Below, piece by piece: positions 17,261-26,352 of a stretch of 42,303 nt of DNA. Position 1 is the first letter of the stretch; each line of letters begins with the position of its first letter. The position numbers and the translations under genes are program-made. Below the pieces are notes generated by a model, which saw nothing but the letters and a program-made list of their open reading frames with translations, made no database searches and was not told where the DNA came from. Source of the stretch: Gemmataceae bacterium (GTDB lineage Bacteria; Planctomycetota; Planctomycetia; Gemmatales; Gemmataceae); contig SIAJ01000047.1 in assembly GCA_009691845.1 (NCBI GenBank), positions 1-42,303 on the forward strand, written 5' to 3'.

Positions 17261-19234
17261 ATGCGACTGACACCATCGCGACAACTCGGGTTTGTCTATC
17301 TCACGCTCCTGGTCGCATCGGGTCGTGCGACCGCCGATCCTGTTGTTCTCCCGACTGGCTGGCAGACCGTGTCGCCACGTGAGGAGATTGCTCCCAAGTT
17401 TTCCTTCGAGCCAAACGGCGGACCGAAGAGCGATGGCGCATGGGTGATCACGGCCGATGAACGTGAAGGCCTGCACGGCTGGTTTCAGAAGTCGTTTTCG
17501 GTAACGGGCGGGAAGCACTACCACTTTCGCGTCGTCCGCAGGCTCGACAATGTGGCCGTGCCGCGGCGTAGTGTCGTGGTTCGCATCAAGTGGCAGGACG
17601 ATCACGGCAAACCCGTCCTGGCCGATTCGCCGATCGAAGGCGACCGTGGCAGCATTCCGCGTGCGGAGGCAGAGCATCCAACCGACGGCAAGTCGGACGC
17701 GAATAACTGGACGACCGTAAGCGGCACCTATCGGGCGCCATCGAAGGCGACCCATGCTTCAGTGGAACTGCACTTGCTCTGGGCGACCGGTGGCACCGTT
17801 CGCTGGGCTGAGGTCGCGCTGAAGGAATTCGAAGCGCCGCCGGCCCGCCCGGTCCGACTGGCGACCGTTCACTTCCGGCCCGAGGGTGGCAAGACGCCGA
17901 TGGACAATTGCCGGATGTACGAGCCATTCATCGCCGACGCGGCCAAGCAAAAAGCCGACCTGGTTGTGCTGGGAGAGACCATCACCTACGTGAACATGAA
18001 CAAGAAGCCGGATGAAGTCGCGGAGGCGATTCCTGGTCCGTCAACGGAATATTTCGGCGGACTGGCCAAGAAGCACAATGTCCACATCGTCGTCGGCCTC
18101 TACGAGCGCGACCGGCATCTCGTCTTCAACGTCGGCGTTCTGATCGGTCCGGATGGCAAGCTCATCGGCAAGTATCGCAAGGTTTGCTTGCCACGCGATG
18201 AGATCGCGAACGGAGTCGCGGCCGGCACGGAGTATCCGGTTTTCGAAACTCGCTTCGGCAAGGTCGGCATGATGGTCTGCTACGACGGGTTCTTTCCCGA
18301 GGTGGCACGCGAACTTTCGAAGGCCGGGGCCGAGGTGATCGCCTGGCCCGTGTGGGGCTGCAACCCGCTCCTCGCTGCGGCCCGAGCCTGCGAGAACCAC
18401 GTTCATCTCGTGAGCAGTACGTTCACCGATGCAAAAAGCGGTTGGACACGCAGCGCCGTCTATGGGCACGATGGCAAGCCGATCGTGCAGGCGGAGAAGT
18501 GGGGAACCGTGGTGGTGGCCGAGGTCGATCTGAGTCGCCGGCACTTCTGGCGGAACAATCTCGGCGACTTCAAATCGGAGATCTATCGGCATCGACCGAT
18601 CGCTCAGCCGGAGCCTGGCGTGAAGGCGAAACCATCGACGCCCGTCGGACGAAAGGAAGAACCAAGCAAGATGAAAACTGTGGCCGTGCTTTTGTTCGAC
18701 GGCGTGGAACTCATGGACTTCGCCGGTCCGGCCGAAGTGTTCATCGTGGCCGATCATGGCAAATCGTTTCGCGTGATCACGGTGGCGGAATCGACCAGGC
18801 CTCTCAAGACGATGGGCGGAATCACGATTACGCCGGACCACGACTTCGCATCCGCACCGAAGGCTGATGTGCTCGTGGTCCCTGGCGGAAATTTGCGAGC
18901 CGTGGGGCCGCCTGCTCACGCATGGATCAAGAAATCCGCAAAGGACGCAGAGATAACCATGTCGGTCTGCTTCGGCGCGTTCGTGCTGGGCGAGGTTGGG
19001 CTGCTGGACGGCATCGAGGCCACGACGCACCACTGGGGCGTTGACGGTCTCAAAAAGGTCGCCCCCAAGTGCAAGGTGGTGGAAGGAAAACGCTTCGTCG
19101 AAAGCGGCAAGATCATCACGACGGCCGGAGTCACGGCCGGGATCGACGGGGCATTGCGAGTGGTCGAGAAACTGCTCGGCGCGGAGGCCGCGAAATGGAC
19201 GGCCGACGAATGGATGGAACATCGCACAAAGTAG
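17261..19234 (+). CDS. secreted nitrilase-superfamily hydrolase fused to DJ-1/PfpI domain
   Basis: 657 residues from ATG 17261, with a signal peptide (1-26) and three parts. Residues about 30-192 form a beta-rich domain like those of carbohydrate-binding modules. Residues about 197-450 are a carbon-nitrogen hydrolase with the triad Glu239 (VVLGETITY), Lys307 (GKYRKVCLPRDE) and Cys340 (MMVCYDGFFPE), expected to cleave amide or nitrile bonds. After a linker rich in Pro and Lys, residues 471-657 are a DJ-1/PfpI domain (VAVLLFDGVELMDFAGPAEV; nucleophile Cys570 in SVCFGAFVLGEVGLLDG; TTHHWGVDGL), of the kind related to isonitrile hydratase and to the N-terminal half of some AraC regulators. The Thr that follows the catalytic Cys in isonitrile hydratase is Phe here, so that activity is doubtful. 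Met471 has an internal GGAAGAA site 10 bases upstream. Confidence 0.9.
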   Translation: MRLTPSRQLGFVYLTLLVASGRATADPVVLPTGWQTVSPREEIAPKFSFEPNGGPKSDGAWVITADEREGLHGWFQKSFSVTGGKHYHFRVVRRLDNVAVPRRSVVVRIKWQDDHGKPVLADSPIEGDRGSIPRAEAEHPTDGKSDANNWTTVSGTYRAPSKATHASVELHLLWATGGTVRWAEVALKEFEAPPARPVRLATVHFRPEGGKTPMDNCRMYEPFIADAAKQKADLVVLGETITYVNMNKKPDEVAEAIPGPSTEYFGGLAKKHNVHIVVGLYERDRHLVFNVGVLIGPDGKLIGKYRKVCLPRDEIANGVAAGTEYPVFETRFGKVGMMVCYDGFFPEVARELSKAGAEVIAWPVWGCNPLLAAARACENHVHLVSSTFTDAKSGWTRSAVYGHDGKPIVQAEKWGTVVVAEVDLSRRHFWRNNLGDFKSEIYRHRPIAQPEPGVKAKPSTPVGRKEEPSKMKTVAVLLFDGVELMDFAGPAEVFIVADHGKSFRVITVAESTRPLKTMGGITITPDHDFASAPKADVLVVPGGNLRAVGPPAHAWIKKSAKDAEITMSVCFGAFVLGEVGLLDGIEATTHHWGVDGLKKVAPKCKVVEGKRFVESGKIITTAGVTAGIDGALRVVEKLLGAEAAKWTADEWMEHRTK

Positions 19235-19256
19235 CCCTCTCGCGGCGACTCTGTGT

Positions 19257-19352
19257 GGGAACAGGCCTCCAGGCCTGTTCCCAGGCATTCGGTGGCGGCG
19301 AGTGACCCTCGTTCCTGGCCAGTCGCCTTTCGGCAGGCCTGGAGGCCTGCCG
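19257..19352. repeat. pair of AGGCCT-core hairpins in opposite orientation
   Basis: Hairpin one: GGGAACAGGCCT (19257-19268) with its perfect complement 19271-19282, loop CC. Hairpin two: CGGCAGGCCT (19331-19340) with 19343-19352, loop GG. The two are related and face each other across about 50 bases. A further small stem CCTCTCGC/GCGAGAGG lies at about 19375-19393. The gap is between two genes on the plus strand, so terminator use is possible. Confidence 0.75.
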
Positions 19353-19435
19353 CCACAGGTTGAGACTTGCACACCCTCTCGCTCCGCGAGAGGAAAGCAG
19401 TATGCTGGCATCATTCACATTTATCAGGGGTTCCC

Positions 19436-21550
19436 ATGTTCGCTCCCCGATTTTTTGGTTGGATGATTCTTGTGGCCGTCGGCTTCGCGTGCATCGAAAC
19501 ACGCACGGAAGGCCAAGGCACGCCCAAAGCCAAGCCGAAGCCTGGTGCGCCTCTCGTGGGCGATCCGAACGATCTGGCCAAGATCGGCTCGGCACTCAGC
19601 CCGGTGGCAATGGTGCCGAGGCCGTCCACGCTGAAGGGGATTCGTGCCTGGAGCATCGAGTCCAAGAAGCATCGCTGGAGCGTGGATTACCTGAGCGTTC
19701 GACCGGACGGTAGGAAACTCGCGACCAGCGGGCACGACGGCATCGTGCGCATCTGGGACACCGAGAGTGGCACATTCGAGCGGGCCCTCATGGGACATGA
19801 AGGCCGCGTGTCGGGTCTGGCTTGGTCGCCCGATGGCAAGTATCTCGCTTCCGCTGGATACTACACCGCCCGCGTTTGGGATGGTGCGACTGGACTGCCG
19901 GTGCGTGTTCTGCGTGGGAAATACGGCGTGTCGCTGGTTGCCTGGTCGCCGGATGGCACGAAGCTGATGACCGGGGGCGGCGGCAGCGGACAGATCGCGA
20001 TCTGGGACGTGGCCGCCAACAAAATGCTTGCCGATGTGGAGTACGGCCAGCCGGTTGGCAGCATCGCCTTTTCACCGGATGGCGAGAACGTTGCTGCAGC
20101 GGCCAGTCGGGCGGGTACCTACATCGCCGATTCGCTGAAGTTGAAAACCGTGCATGTGTTCAAGGATGTACTCGACACGGATTACGCGGTCGGTTTTTCA
20201 CCGGATGGCAAGCAACTCGCGGCTGGCAGTGTCAAGCAAACGGTGATCTACAACGTCGATTCGGGTGCGGTGATCAAGAAAATCATGTCCCCCGGCTACG
20301 CGCTCACCTGGACGCCGAAGGCAAGCCTGATTCTGGCGGGCACCAGCTACCTCCTGACGCCGTACGCACCAGGCGAACTGCTGCCGGGCAAGCCGCTCGA
20401 CGGGGGAGCGTCCGTACTGGCATTGCAGGCAGACGGCACGAATCTCTTCGGCCTTTACGGCGGGCAAGTCATTCAGTGGGACCTCGAAAAGGGAACCAAG
20501 GTCCAGACGATCACTGTCGGCGAATTCATGACGGTGACGGCGGGACCTTCAACGAGCGTGCTCGTTCCCACGGCAACGCCAGCCTTGTGGGATGCGGTCA
20601 CTGGCAAGAAACTCGGCGGACTCGATGCACACAAGGGCGGCATCGTCGCCTCGGCCTGGGGCCCGACGGGCAAGACACTCGCCGTGGCCGCGGCGGACAA
20701 GAAGATACGCGTCTATGACCCCGCCACCGCGAAGGAGTTGCGAACCCTGACTGCACCCGCGTATGTCTCGGCACTCTCCGTCTCCGCCGATGGCAAAGTC
20801 GCGGCTTCGACGATTGACAAGAAAGTCGTGCTCTGGCCGGCGATGGGTGACCAGCCATTGCAAACACTGACCGGCTTCTCGCATGTCGTGCGTATTCTTG
20901 CCTGGGCTCGCGATGGCCGACTCATCAGCACTCTGGATGGAAACGAGATCACGACCTGGATGTCGGATACGGGCAAGAATCTGAAGACGGTCGAGCATCC
21001 GCGTCCAGTCCATTCGCTAATCTGGTCGACCGATCATGGACGCCTCGTGGTCGGCAGTTCGGAAGAATATGTGCTCTCGGCCTATCAGGCTTCGACGTGG
21101 AAAATCCAGCAGCCTGTCCTGGAAAAAGGAACCTCCGCCTTCGCGGCCGTGACTTCGATGTGGTCGCCGGATGGCACCGTCCTGCTGGGTTATCGGAACT
21201 CGACGATTCAACAGTGGGACGGAAAGACCGGCAGGCTCCGCACAACGGTCGGCTCTTCGGGTCATGCCTCGACCATCGCTTACTGGCAGGACGGCAAAAC
21301 CGTGGTCGGCGGCTGCATCGATCGTGCGGCCCGTTACTGGGACTCGGCAACCGGACGATTTCGCATGACCATGGTGGTCGAGGGGAATGAAGTGTTCGCG
21401 GTGAATGCAGAAGGGCATTATCGCATTCCCGAAACAATCGAGTCCGAGGTGATTGTCGTGGCGATGACGGACAAGATTCAAGAATCGTTGTCGCTCAAGG
21501 ATTTCGCGACCAAGTATGGGTTTCGGAATGTGACCGCCAATGTGAAGTAG
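19436..21550 (+). CDS. secreted WD40-repeat protein, copy 1
   Basis: 704 residues from ATG 19436 (AGGGG site just upstream); an earlier start at 19367 is rejected because it would displace the signal peptide (MFAPRFFGWMILVAVGFA). A Lys/Pro linker (about 25-40) precedes about a dozen WD40 blades filling residues 75-660, for example HDGIVRIWDTESGTFERAL, LAWSPDGKYLASAG and ARVWDGATG, likely two beta-propellers. Several blades in the middle lack the WD pair. The C-terminus ends LSLKDFATKYGFRNV, shared with copy 2. It probably acts outside the cytoplasm as a protein-binding scaffold. It is one half of a tandem duplication with the gene at 21583, 32 bases downstream. Confidence 0.92.
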   Translation: MFAPRFFGWMILVAVGFACIETRTEGQGTPKAKPKPGAPLVGDPNDLAKIGSALSPVAMVPRPSTLKGIRAWSIESKKHRWSVDYLSVRPDGRKLATSGHDGIVRIWDTESGTFERALMGHEGRVSGLAWSPDGKYLASAGYYTARVWDGATGLPVRVLRGKYGVSLVAWSPDGTKLMTGGGGSGQIAIWDVAANKMLADVEYGQPVGSIAFSPDGENVAAAASRAGTYIADSLKLKTVHVFKDVLDTDYAVGFSPDGKQLAAGSVKQTVIYNVDSGAVIKKIMSPGYALTWTPKASLILAGTSYLLTPYAPGELLPGKPLDGGASVLALQADGTNLFGLYGGQVIQWDLEKGTKVQTITVGEFMTVTAGPSTSVLVPTATPALWDAVTGKKLGGLDAHKGGIVASAWGPTGKTLAVAAADKKIRVYDPATAKELRTLTAPAYVSALSVSADGKVAASTIDKKVVLWPAMGDQPLQTLTGFSHVVRILAWARDGRLISTLDGNEITTWMSDTGKNLKTVEHPRPVHSLIWSTDHGRLVVGSSEEYVLSAYQASTWKIQQPVLEKGTSAFAAVTSMWSPDGTVLLGYRNSTIQQWDGKTGRLRTTVGSSGHASTIAYWQDGKTVVGGCIDRAARYWDSATGRFRMTMVVEGNEVFAVNAEGHYRIPETIESEVIVVAMTDKIQESLSLKDFATKYGFRNVTANVK

Positions 21551-21582
21551 GTTCGGCTTGCGGTTTATCTGGAGGGCTCGCC

Positions 21583-23718
21583 ATGAAATTGCTCCGTGCT
21601 GCATCCGTGCTGATTCTCGCATTGCTACTCGTTGCACTGGTTGAGTCGGACACGAACGGACAGCCCAAGGCGAAACCCAAGCCGAAGCCCGGCGAGCCGC
21701 TGGTTCATGATCCTGCGGATTTGCCACGAATCGGCGATCCGCTCAGCATCCGCACGCCCGTGCAGCGTCCTGGTCCGCTCAAGGGCGTTCGTTCGTGGAC
21801 CATCGAAACGAAACGGCATCGCTGGTATCCGACCATGCTCGCACTGAGCCAGGATGGCCAGCACATCGCCACGGGTGGTTATGACGGAATCATTCGCATC
21901 TGGAACGTGGAGACCGGCGAGTTTGAGCGGGCACTCGTGGGACACGATTCGTACGTCTACGGGCTGGCGTGGTCGCCCGATGGCAACTACCTCGCCTCGG
22001 CGGGAAGCCACAATGCCACCGCTCGCGTTTGGGATGCCAAAACGGGAATGCCCGTGCGCGTGTTCAAAGGGCACAAGGGCTACGTCAGCCACGTCGCCTG
22101 GTCGCCGGACGGCACGAAACTTCTCGCTGCCGGTGGTTCGAGCGGGTTCGTCACACTTTGGGATGTGGTCGCGTCGAAGCAACTGCAAACGGTCGAATAC
22201 GGCAATCCGATCTACAGCATCTCCTTCGCCAAGAGCGGCGATCACATTGCAACCTCGGCCGCGAAGGCCGGCACATACATTGCCGATGCGGTCTCGTTGA
22301 AGACCATTCACGCCTTGAAGGAAACACTCGACGATGCCACGGCCGTCGCGTTCTCGCCCGATTCGAAGTTGCTGGCAGCCGGTAGTTCGAAGCAGACCCT
22401 GGTGTACGATGTCGAATCTGGAGTGGTGAAGAACAAATTGACGAGTCCCGGCTACGCTCTCGCCTGGACGCCGAAGGGCGGGCTGCTCGTCGCTCCGCAA
22501 AACGGGGCAGTCGTGCCACATGCCCCGGAAGGATTGGCCGCAGGCAAGGCCCTGGCGGTCTCGGCTTCGTCCATTGCACTTTCGAGTGATGGCACCAATC
22601 TCTTCGCACTGCTTTCGGGGAAGATCACGCACTTCAACATGGAGAAAAACAGCACGGTCAAGACGATCGAAGTCGGCGAGGCACAATGGCTGTCCTGGGG
22701 CGTGAATCGTCCGATGCTGAGCGGCTTGAACACAACCAAGTCGCCGACGCTCTGGGATCCCGCGACCGGCAAGTTACTTGCGACGCTGACGGGCCACACG
22801 TCCACCGTGACGAACGTTGCCTGGGCTGCCACTGGTAAAACGCTCGTGACCGGAGCAGCGGATAAGACCGCGAACGTCTGGGAAGTGCCGAGTGGAAAGC
22901 TCTTGAGGCCCCTTGGCGAACATACCGGGCCCGTGACGGCCGTGGCCATGTCCTTCGACGGCAAAATTGCAACGGGTTCCACCGACAAGAAGGTTCGCGT
23001 CTGGCCGGTGATGGGCGATCAGCCCACGCAGACACTGACGGATCATCGCAACACGGTGACCGCCCTTGCCTGGTCGCGCGACAATCGCACGCTTGCTTCC
23101 GGCGGGAACGACCGCGATGTCATCATCTGGAACGCGGACACAGGCAAGGTGATCAAGTCGTTCGATCACCCAAGTGAAGTGCAATCGCTGGCCTTCTCGC
23201 CGGACGGCACACGCATTGCCGTCGGCAGTGCGGACGATCGCCTGCGCATTTACCAGGTTGTCACGGGCAAGGAACTCGCGGTGCTGGAGAGGCCGGGTAG
23301 TCCCCCGAACGTCTCGGCCGTGGCCTGGTCCTCGGATGGCCTGTTCGTTCTCGGAGGGCGGGGCAACCACACGCTGCAATATTGGAACACGAAGACTAAC
23401 AAGGATGTGCTCAACATCGGCACGATGGCCCCCGTCACCAGCGTGGCATTCTCGACCGACAACCGCACACTGATCGCGGCGTCGTACGATCGCAGCGTGC
23501 GCTTCTGGGACGTGGCCACCGGGCGGGTGAAGATGACGATTATCGCCGACAAGGAGCAGATGTTGGCAATCGGTGCCGACGGAAACTATCGCTGCCCCAA
23601 TGAAGCCGAGTCTGATTTGATCGCGGTCGTTCAGACCGAGAAGGGCCAAGAAACCGTGAGTTTGAAAGACTTCGCCACCAAGTTTGGCTTTCGCAATTCG
23701 CCGGGACTCGTCAAGTAG
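21583..23718 (+). CDS. secreted WD40-repeat protein, copy 2
   Basis: 711 residues from ATG 21583, with GGAGGG 6 bases before it. Signal peptide (1-about 26), linker QPKAKPKPKPGEPLVHDP, then WD40 blades that are more regular than in copy 1 (GYDGIIRIWNVETGEFERAL, DKTANVWEVPSGKLLRPL, DRSVRFWDVATGRVKMTI). Copy 1 and copy 2 align from end to end, including the shared phrase HRWYP/HRWSV near residue 80 and the C-terminal SLKDFATKFGFRN, so they arose by tandem duplication and have since diverged. Operon with copy 1 is very likely. Binding partner unknown. Confidence 0.93.
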   Translation: MKLLRAASVLILALLLVALVESDTNGQPKAKPKPKPGEPLVHDPADLPRIGDPLSIRTPVQRPGPLKGVRSWTIETKRHRWYPTMLALSQDGQHIATGGYDGIIRIWNVETGEFERALVGHDSYVYGLAWSPDGNYLASAGSHNATARVWDAKTGMPVRVFKGHKGYVSHVAWSPDGTKLLAAGGSSGFVTLWDVVASKQLQTVEYGNPIYSISFAKSGDHIATSAAKAGTYIADAVSLKTIHALKETLDDATAVAFSPDSKLLAAGSSKQTLVYDVESGVVKNKLTSPGYALAWTPKGGLLVAPQNGAVVPHAPEGLAAGKALAVSASSIALSSDGTNLFALLSGKITHFNMEKNSTVKTIEVGEAQWLSWGVNRPMLSGLNTTKSPTLWDPATGKLLATLTGHTSTVTNVAWAATGKTLVTGAADKTANVWEVPSGKLLRPLGEHTGPVTAVAMSFDGKIATGSTDKKVRVWPVMGDQPTQTLTDHRNTVTALAWSRDNRTLASGGNDRDVIIWNADTGKVIKSFDHPSEVQSLAFSPDGTRIAVGSADDRLRIYQVVTGKELAVLERPGSPPNVSAVAWSSDGLFVLGGRGNHTLQYWNTKTNKDVLNIGTMAPVTSVAFSTDNRTLIAASYDRSVRFWDVATGRVKMTIIADKEQMLAIGADGNYRCPNEAESDLIAVVQTEKGQETVSLKDFATKFGFRNSPGLVK

Positions 23719-23771
23719 GGGCCGTAAGCCGCTCGGCTCGCCTGATCTCATTCCAACCATAACCTCTCATC

Positions 23772-26198
23772 ATGCTCGACATCGTCAAGTTTTCCGAAAT
23801 TACGCCCGTGATGGCAGATCTGGTCGGCGGTAAGGGGCTCAGCCTTGGCCTCACGGCCGCGGCCGGATTGCCGGTTCCCGCCGGTTTCTGCGTGACCTCG
23901 AAGGCGTATCGCCGGCTGGCTGGTTCCGCAATCGATTCAATGCTTCTTGATGCGTTGTTGCATGCCTATCGCGAACTGGGTTCCTGTGTGGTCGCAGTGC
24001 GTTCCTCCGCGACGGATGAAGACGGTGCTGAGACGAGCTTTGCCGGCCAGCAGGAAACCATCCTCGGCGTGGAAGGCGAACCTGCCTTACGCGCTGCCGT
24101 CGAGCGTTGCTGGCGTTCGCTGCACTCGGAGCGTGCGAAAGCATATCGCGAACGCCAGGGAGTGAACGAGGCTTCGGTGGCGATGGCCGTGGTCGTGCAG
24201 CAATTGATCGATGCCGATGTGGCCGGTGTGATGTTCACGAAGGACCCGCTCGATGCAACGGGAACGCTGATGCGGATCGAATCGGCCTGGGGCATCGGCG
24301 AAGTGGTTGTGTCGGGTCGAGTCACGCCAGATCGCTTCCAGGTCGAACGAGATTCGGGCCAGCCGCATTCGCGGGAAGCCGGCGAAAAGCACGTTCAGGT
24401 GACACGTCACGGCGAAAGCTCGGTTCCCGAACATCGCCAACGAGAGTTGAGTTTGACGGATGATGAACTGGCCAAGCTCGCGGACCTTGGTCGACGCGTC
24501 GAGCAGTTCTATGGCGACCCGCGCGACATCGAATGGGCGATCGCGAATGGCAAAGTCTGGCTGCTGCAAGCCCGGCCGATCACGACGTCCGGAGCTGCGG
24601 ATCGTGAACAAGTCCGAATGGCGACGATCGATCGCTTGGCGAAATCAGTCCAGCCCGGCGGGACAGTTTGGAGCCGGACGAACCTCATCGAAGTTTTGCC
24701 CGAACCGACGCCGATGACCTGGGCCATCGTTTCCGGCAAGCTGCTCTCCGGAGGTGGCGGAACCGGCGGCATGTACTGCGATTTCGGCTTCCATCCAGAT
24801 CCGGAACTCAGCAACGAATCCGCATACGATTTGATTGGCGGTCGGCCTTTTTTGAATCTGAGCCGCGAACCACATCTGGAAGATGCCAGGCCGCTCGCGG
24901 GCTATCCGCTTGCCAGTTACAAGGCAAACCCGCACCTGGCCCTCGATCCCAAGCGTGAGAATCCGCGTGGTTTGCGAAGGTTCCTCAAGCTATTCGGCAT
25001 GATCAAGGTTGCGGCAAAGGTGGCCGGGGCCAGCAAGTCGTTCGCAGAAAAGTTCAGGAAGAAGCACATCCCCGCCCTCGCGGTCGATCTCGATCGGGCA
25101 GCCATTGAAGATTTGACGACGATCGCTCCGACCGCGTTGCTCAAGCGGCTAGATTTTTGGATCGAGCGTACCCTCGTGCAATTCGCTCGACAGAGTTTGA
25201 AGCCCACATTGCTCGCCCAATTTTCCTGGCAAGTCGTGGAGACACAGATTGCCAAGACCTTCGGGGCGGATCGGGCCCGTGAAGCGTTGACCGCTCTCAG
25301 CCAGGGAGCAAAACCGGATCCGGACGCGGACATGCCGGGAGCGGTTGTCGAACTTGCAGCCGGGATACTTTCACGCGAAACATTTGTGCGCCGGTTCGGC
25401 CATCGCGGACCGAATGAGATGGAATTGTCTTCGCCACGCTGGTCCGAGAATGCATCGAGCCTCGACCAGTTGTCGAGTGGAATGCCCTCGCCTTCAAAAA
25501 CTACTGAGAAACACGGGCTTTCTGCCCTCGCGGCCGAGGCCAAGTGGAACAGCATCGTCGCCAAGTCGATGGCCGGACGTGTCGAGAGAATGCAAACGTA
25601 CCTGGGCCTGCGCGAGACCGGCAAGCACTACCTGATGCGTGGCTACGCGGAGATTCGTCGAACCCTCGTGGAACTGGACCGACGCTTCAAGTTGGAAGGC
25701 GGCATTTTCTTCCTGTTGCCCGGCGAACTGCCCGAGTTGATCTCCGGCAAAGACATGAAATCTCTCGCGGGCAAGCGGCGCAAGACTCGAGCGATTGAGT
25801 TGAGCCTGGAGGTACCGGCCGTATTGTTCGGCGATGATCTCGAAGCAATCGGGCGACCGCTGCCAGTGCCGGAAGGGATCGTGCAACTTTCCGGGGTACC
25901 ACTTTCCGCAGGCGTCGCGGAAGGGCCGGCTCTCGTACTTACCGAACCATCCGCTTCCTCGGTGGAACCCGGCTACATCCTCGTGTGTCCTTCGACGGAC
26001 CCGGCCTGGGTGCCGCTCTTCGTGAATGCGAAGGGGCTGGTCATGGAATCGGGGGGCACGCTGTCACACGGCGCCATCGTCGCACGGGAGTTTGGCTTGC
26101 CTGCGGTCGCCGGTTTGCCGGGGGTGCAGCATCGCATCAAGACTGGGCAACGATTGCGAGTGGATGGCGGGCGGGGGACGGTTGCCGTGATTGATTAG
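23772..26198 (+). CDS. PEP/ATP dikinase-like enzyme, rifampin-phosphotransferase architecture
   Basis: 808 residues from ATG 23772. N-terminal ATP-grasp domain (about 1-275): LVGGKGLSLGL, PVPAGFCVTS, VAVRSSATDEDGAETSFAGQ, VQQLIDADVAGVMFTKDP, LLQARPIT. A helical central domain (about 290-690) includes WSRTNLIEVLPEPTPMTWAI, like the substrate domain of rifampin phosphotransferase. The C-terminal swivelling domain (about 700-808) has the phospho-histidine motif GGTLSHGAIVARE with His766. There is no PEP-binding TIM barrel, so it is not PEP synthase or PPDK. The chemistry would transfer the beta-phosphate of ATP to a small-molecule hydroxyl; the acceptor is unknown. It begins 53 bases after the WD40 gene. 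Confidence 0.88.
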   Translation: MLDIVKFSEITPVMADLVGGKGLSLGLTAAAGLPVPAGFCVTSKAYRRLAGSAIDSMLLDALLHAYRELGSCVVAVRSSATDEDGAETSFAGQQETILGVEGEPALRAAVERCWRSLHSERAKAYRERQGVNEASVAMAVVVQQLIDADVAGVMFTKDPLDATGTLMRIESAWGIGEVVVSGRVTPDRFQVERDSGQPHSREAGEKHVQVTRHGESSVPEHRQRELSLTDDELAKLADLGRRVEQFYGDPRDIEWAIANGKVWLLQARPITTSGAADREQVRMATIDRLAKSVQPGGTVWSRTNLIEVLPEPTPMTWAIVSGKLLSGGGGTGGMYCDFGFHPDPELSNESAYDLIGGRPFLNLSREPHLEDARPLAGYPLASYKANPHLALDPKRENPRGLRRFLKLFGMIKVAAKVAGASKSFAEKFRKKHIPALAVDLDRAAIEDLTTIAPTALLKRLDFWIERTLVQFARQSLKPTLLAQFSWQVVETQIAKTFGADRAREALTALSQGAKPDPDADMPGAVVELAAGILSRETFVRRFGHRGPNEMELSSPRWSENASSLDQLSSGMPSPSKTTEKHGLSALAAEAKWNSIVAKSMAGRVERMQTYLGLRETGKHYLMRGYAEIRRTLVELDRRFKLEGGIFFLLPGELPELISGKDMKSLAGKRRKTRAIELSLEVPAVLFGDDLEAIGRPLPVPEGIVQLSGVPLSAGVAEGPALVLTEPSASSVEPGYILVCPSTDPAWVPLFVNAKGLVMESGGTLSHGAIVAREFGLPAVAGLPGVQHRIKTGQRLRVDGGRGTVAVID

Positions 26199-26352
26199 AG
26201 CTTCAATTGGGCTGGGACCCGCCAACATTTTGTCCTCGCAAGGGTTCTACCTGTAACAAGCCTGTAATCGAAACGTTCAACTGGCACTGACACTCCCCGT
26301 CGAACCGGGTAAACTATTTTCTCCACATTCAAGTCTCTCCCGAGGTACGATC

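Noticed and set aside
18041..19414. 457-residue minus-strand frame opposite the nitrilase fusion
   Set aside because: Shadow of a gene with intact catalytic motifs; no domain and no ribosome site.
21625..22686. 353-residue minus-strand frame opposite WD40 copy 2
   Set aside because: Antisense shadow; its repeats only mirror the WD40 repeats of the other strand.
19436..23718. Repeated segments as a tandem DNA repeat or CRISPR
   Set aside because: They are WD40 blade codons in two paralogous genes, not identical repeats with spacers.
26282..26320. Sigma-54-like TGGCAC before the DUF4139 gene
   Set aside because: The GC half-site expected about 10 bases downstream is absent.
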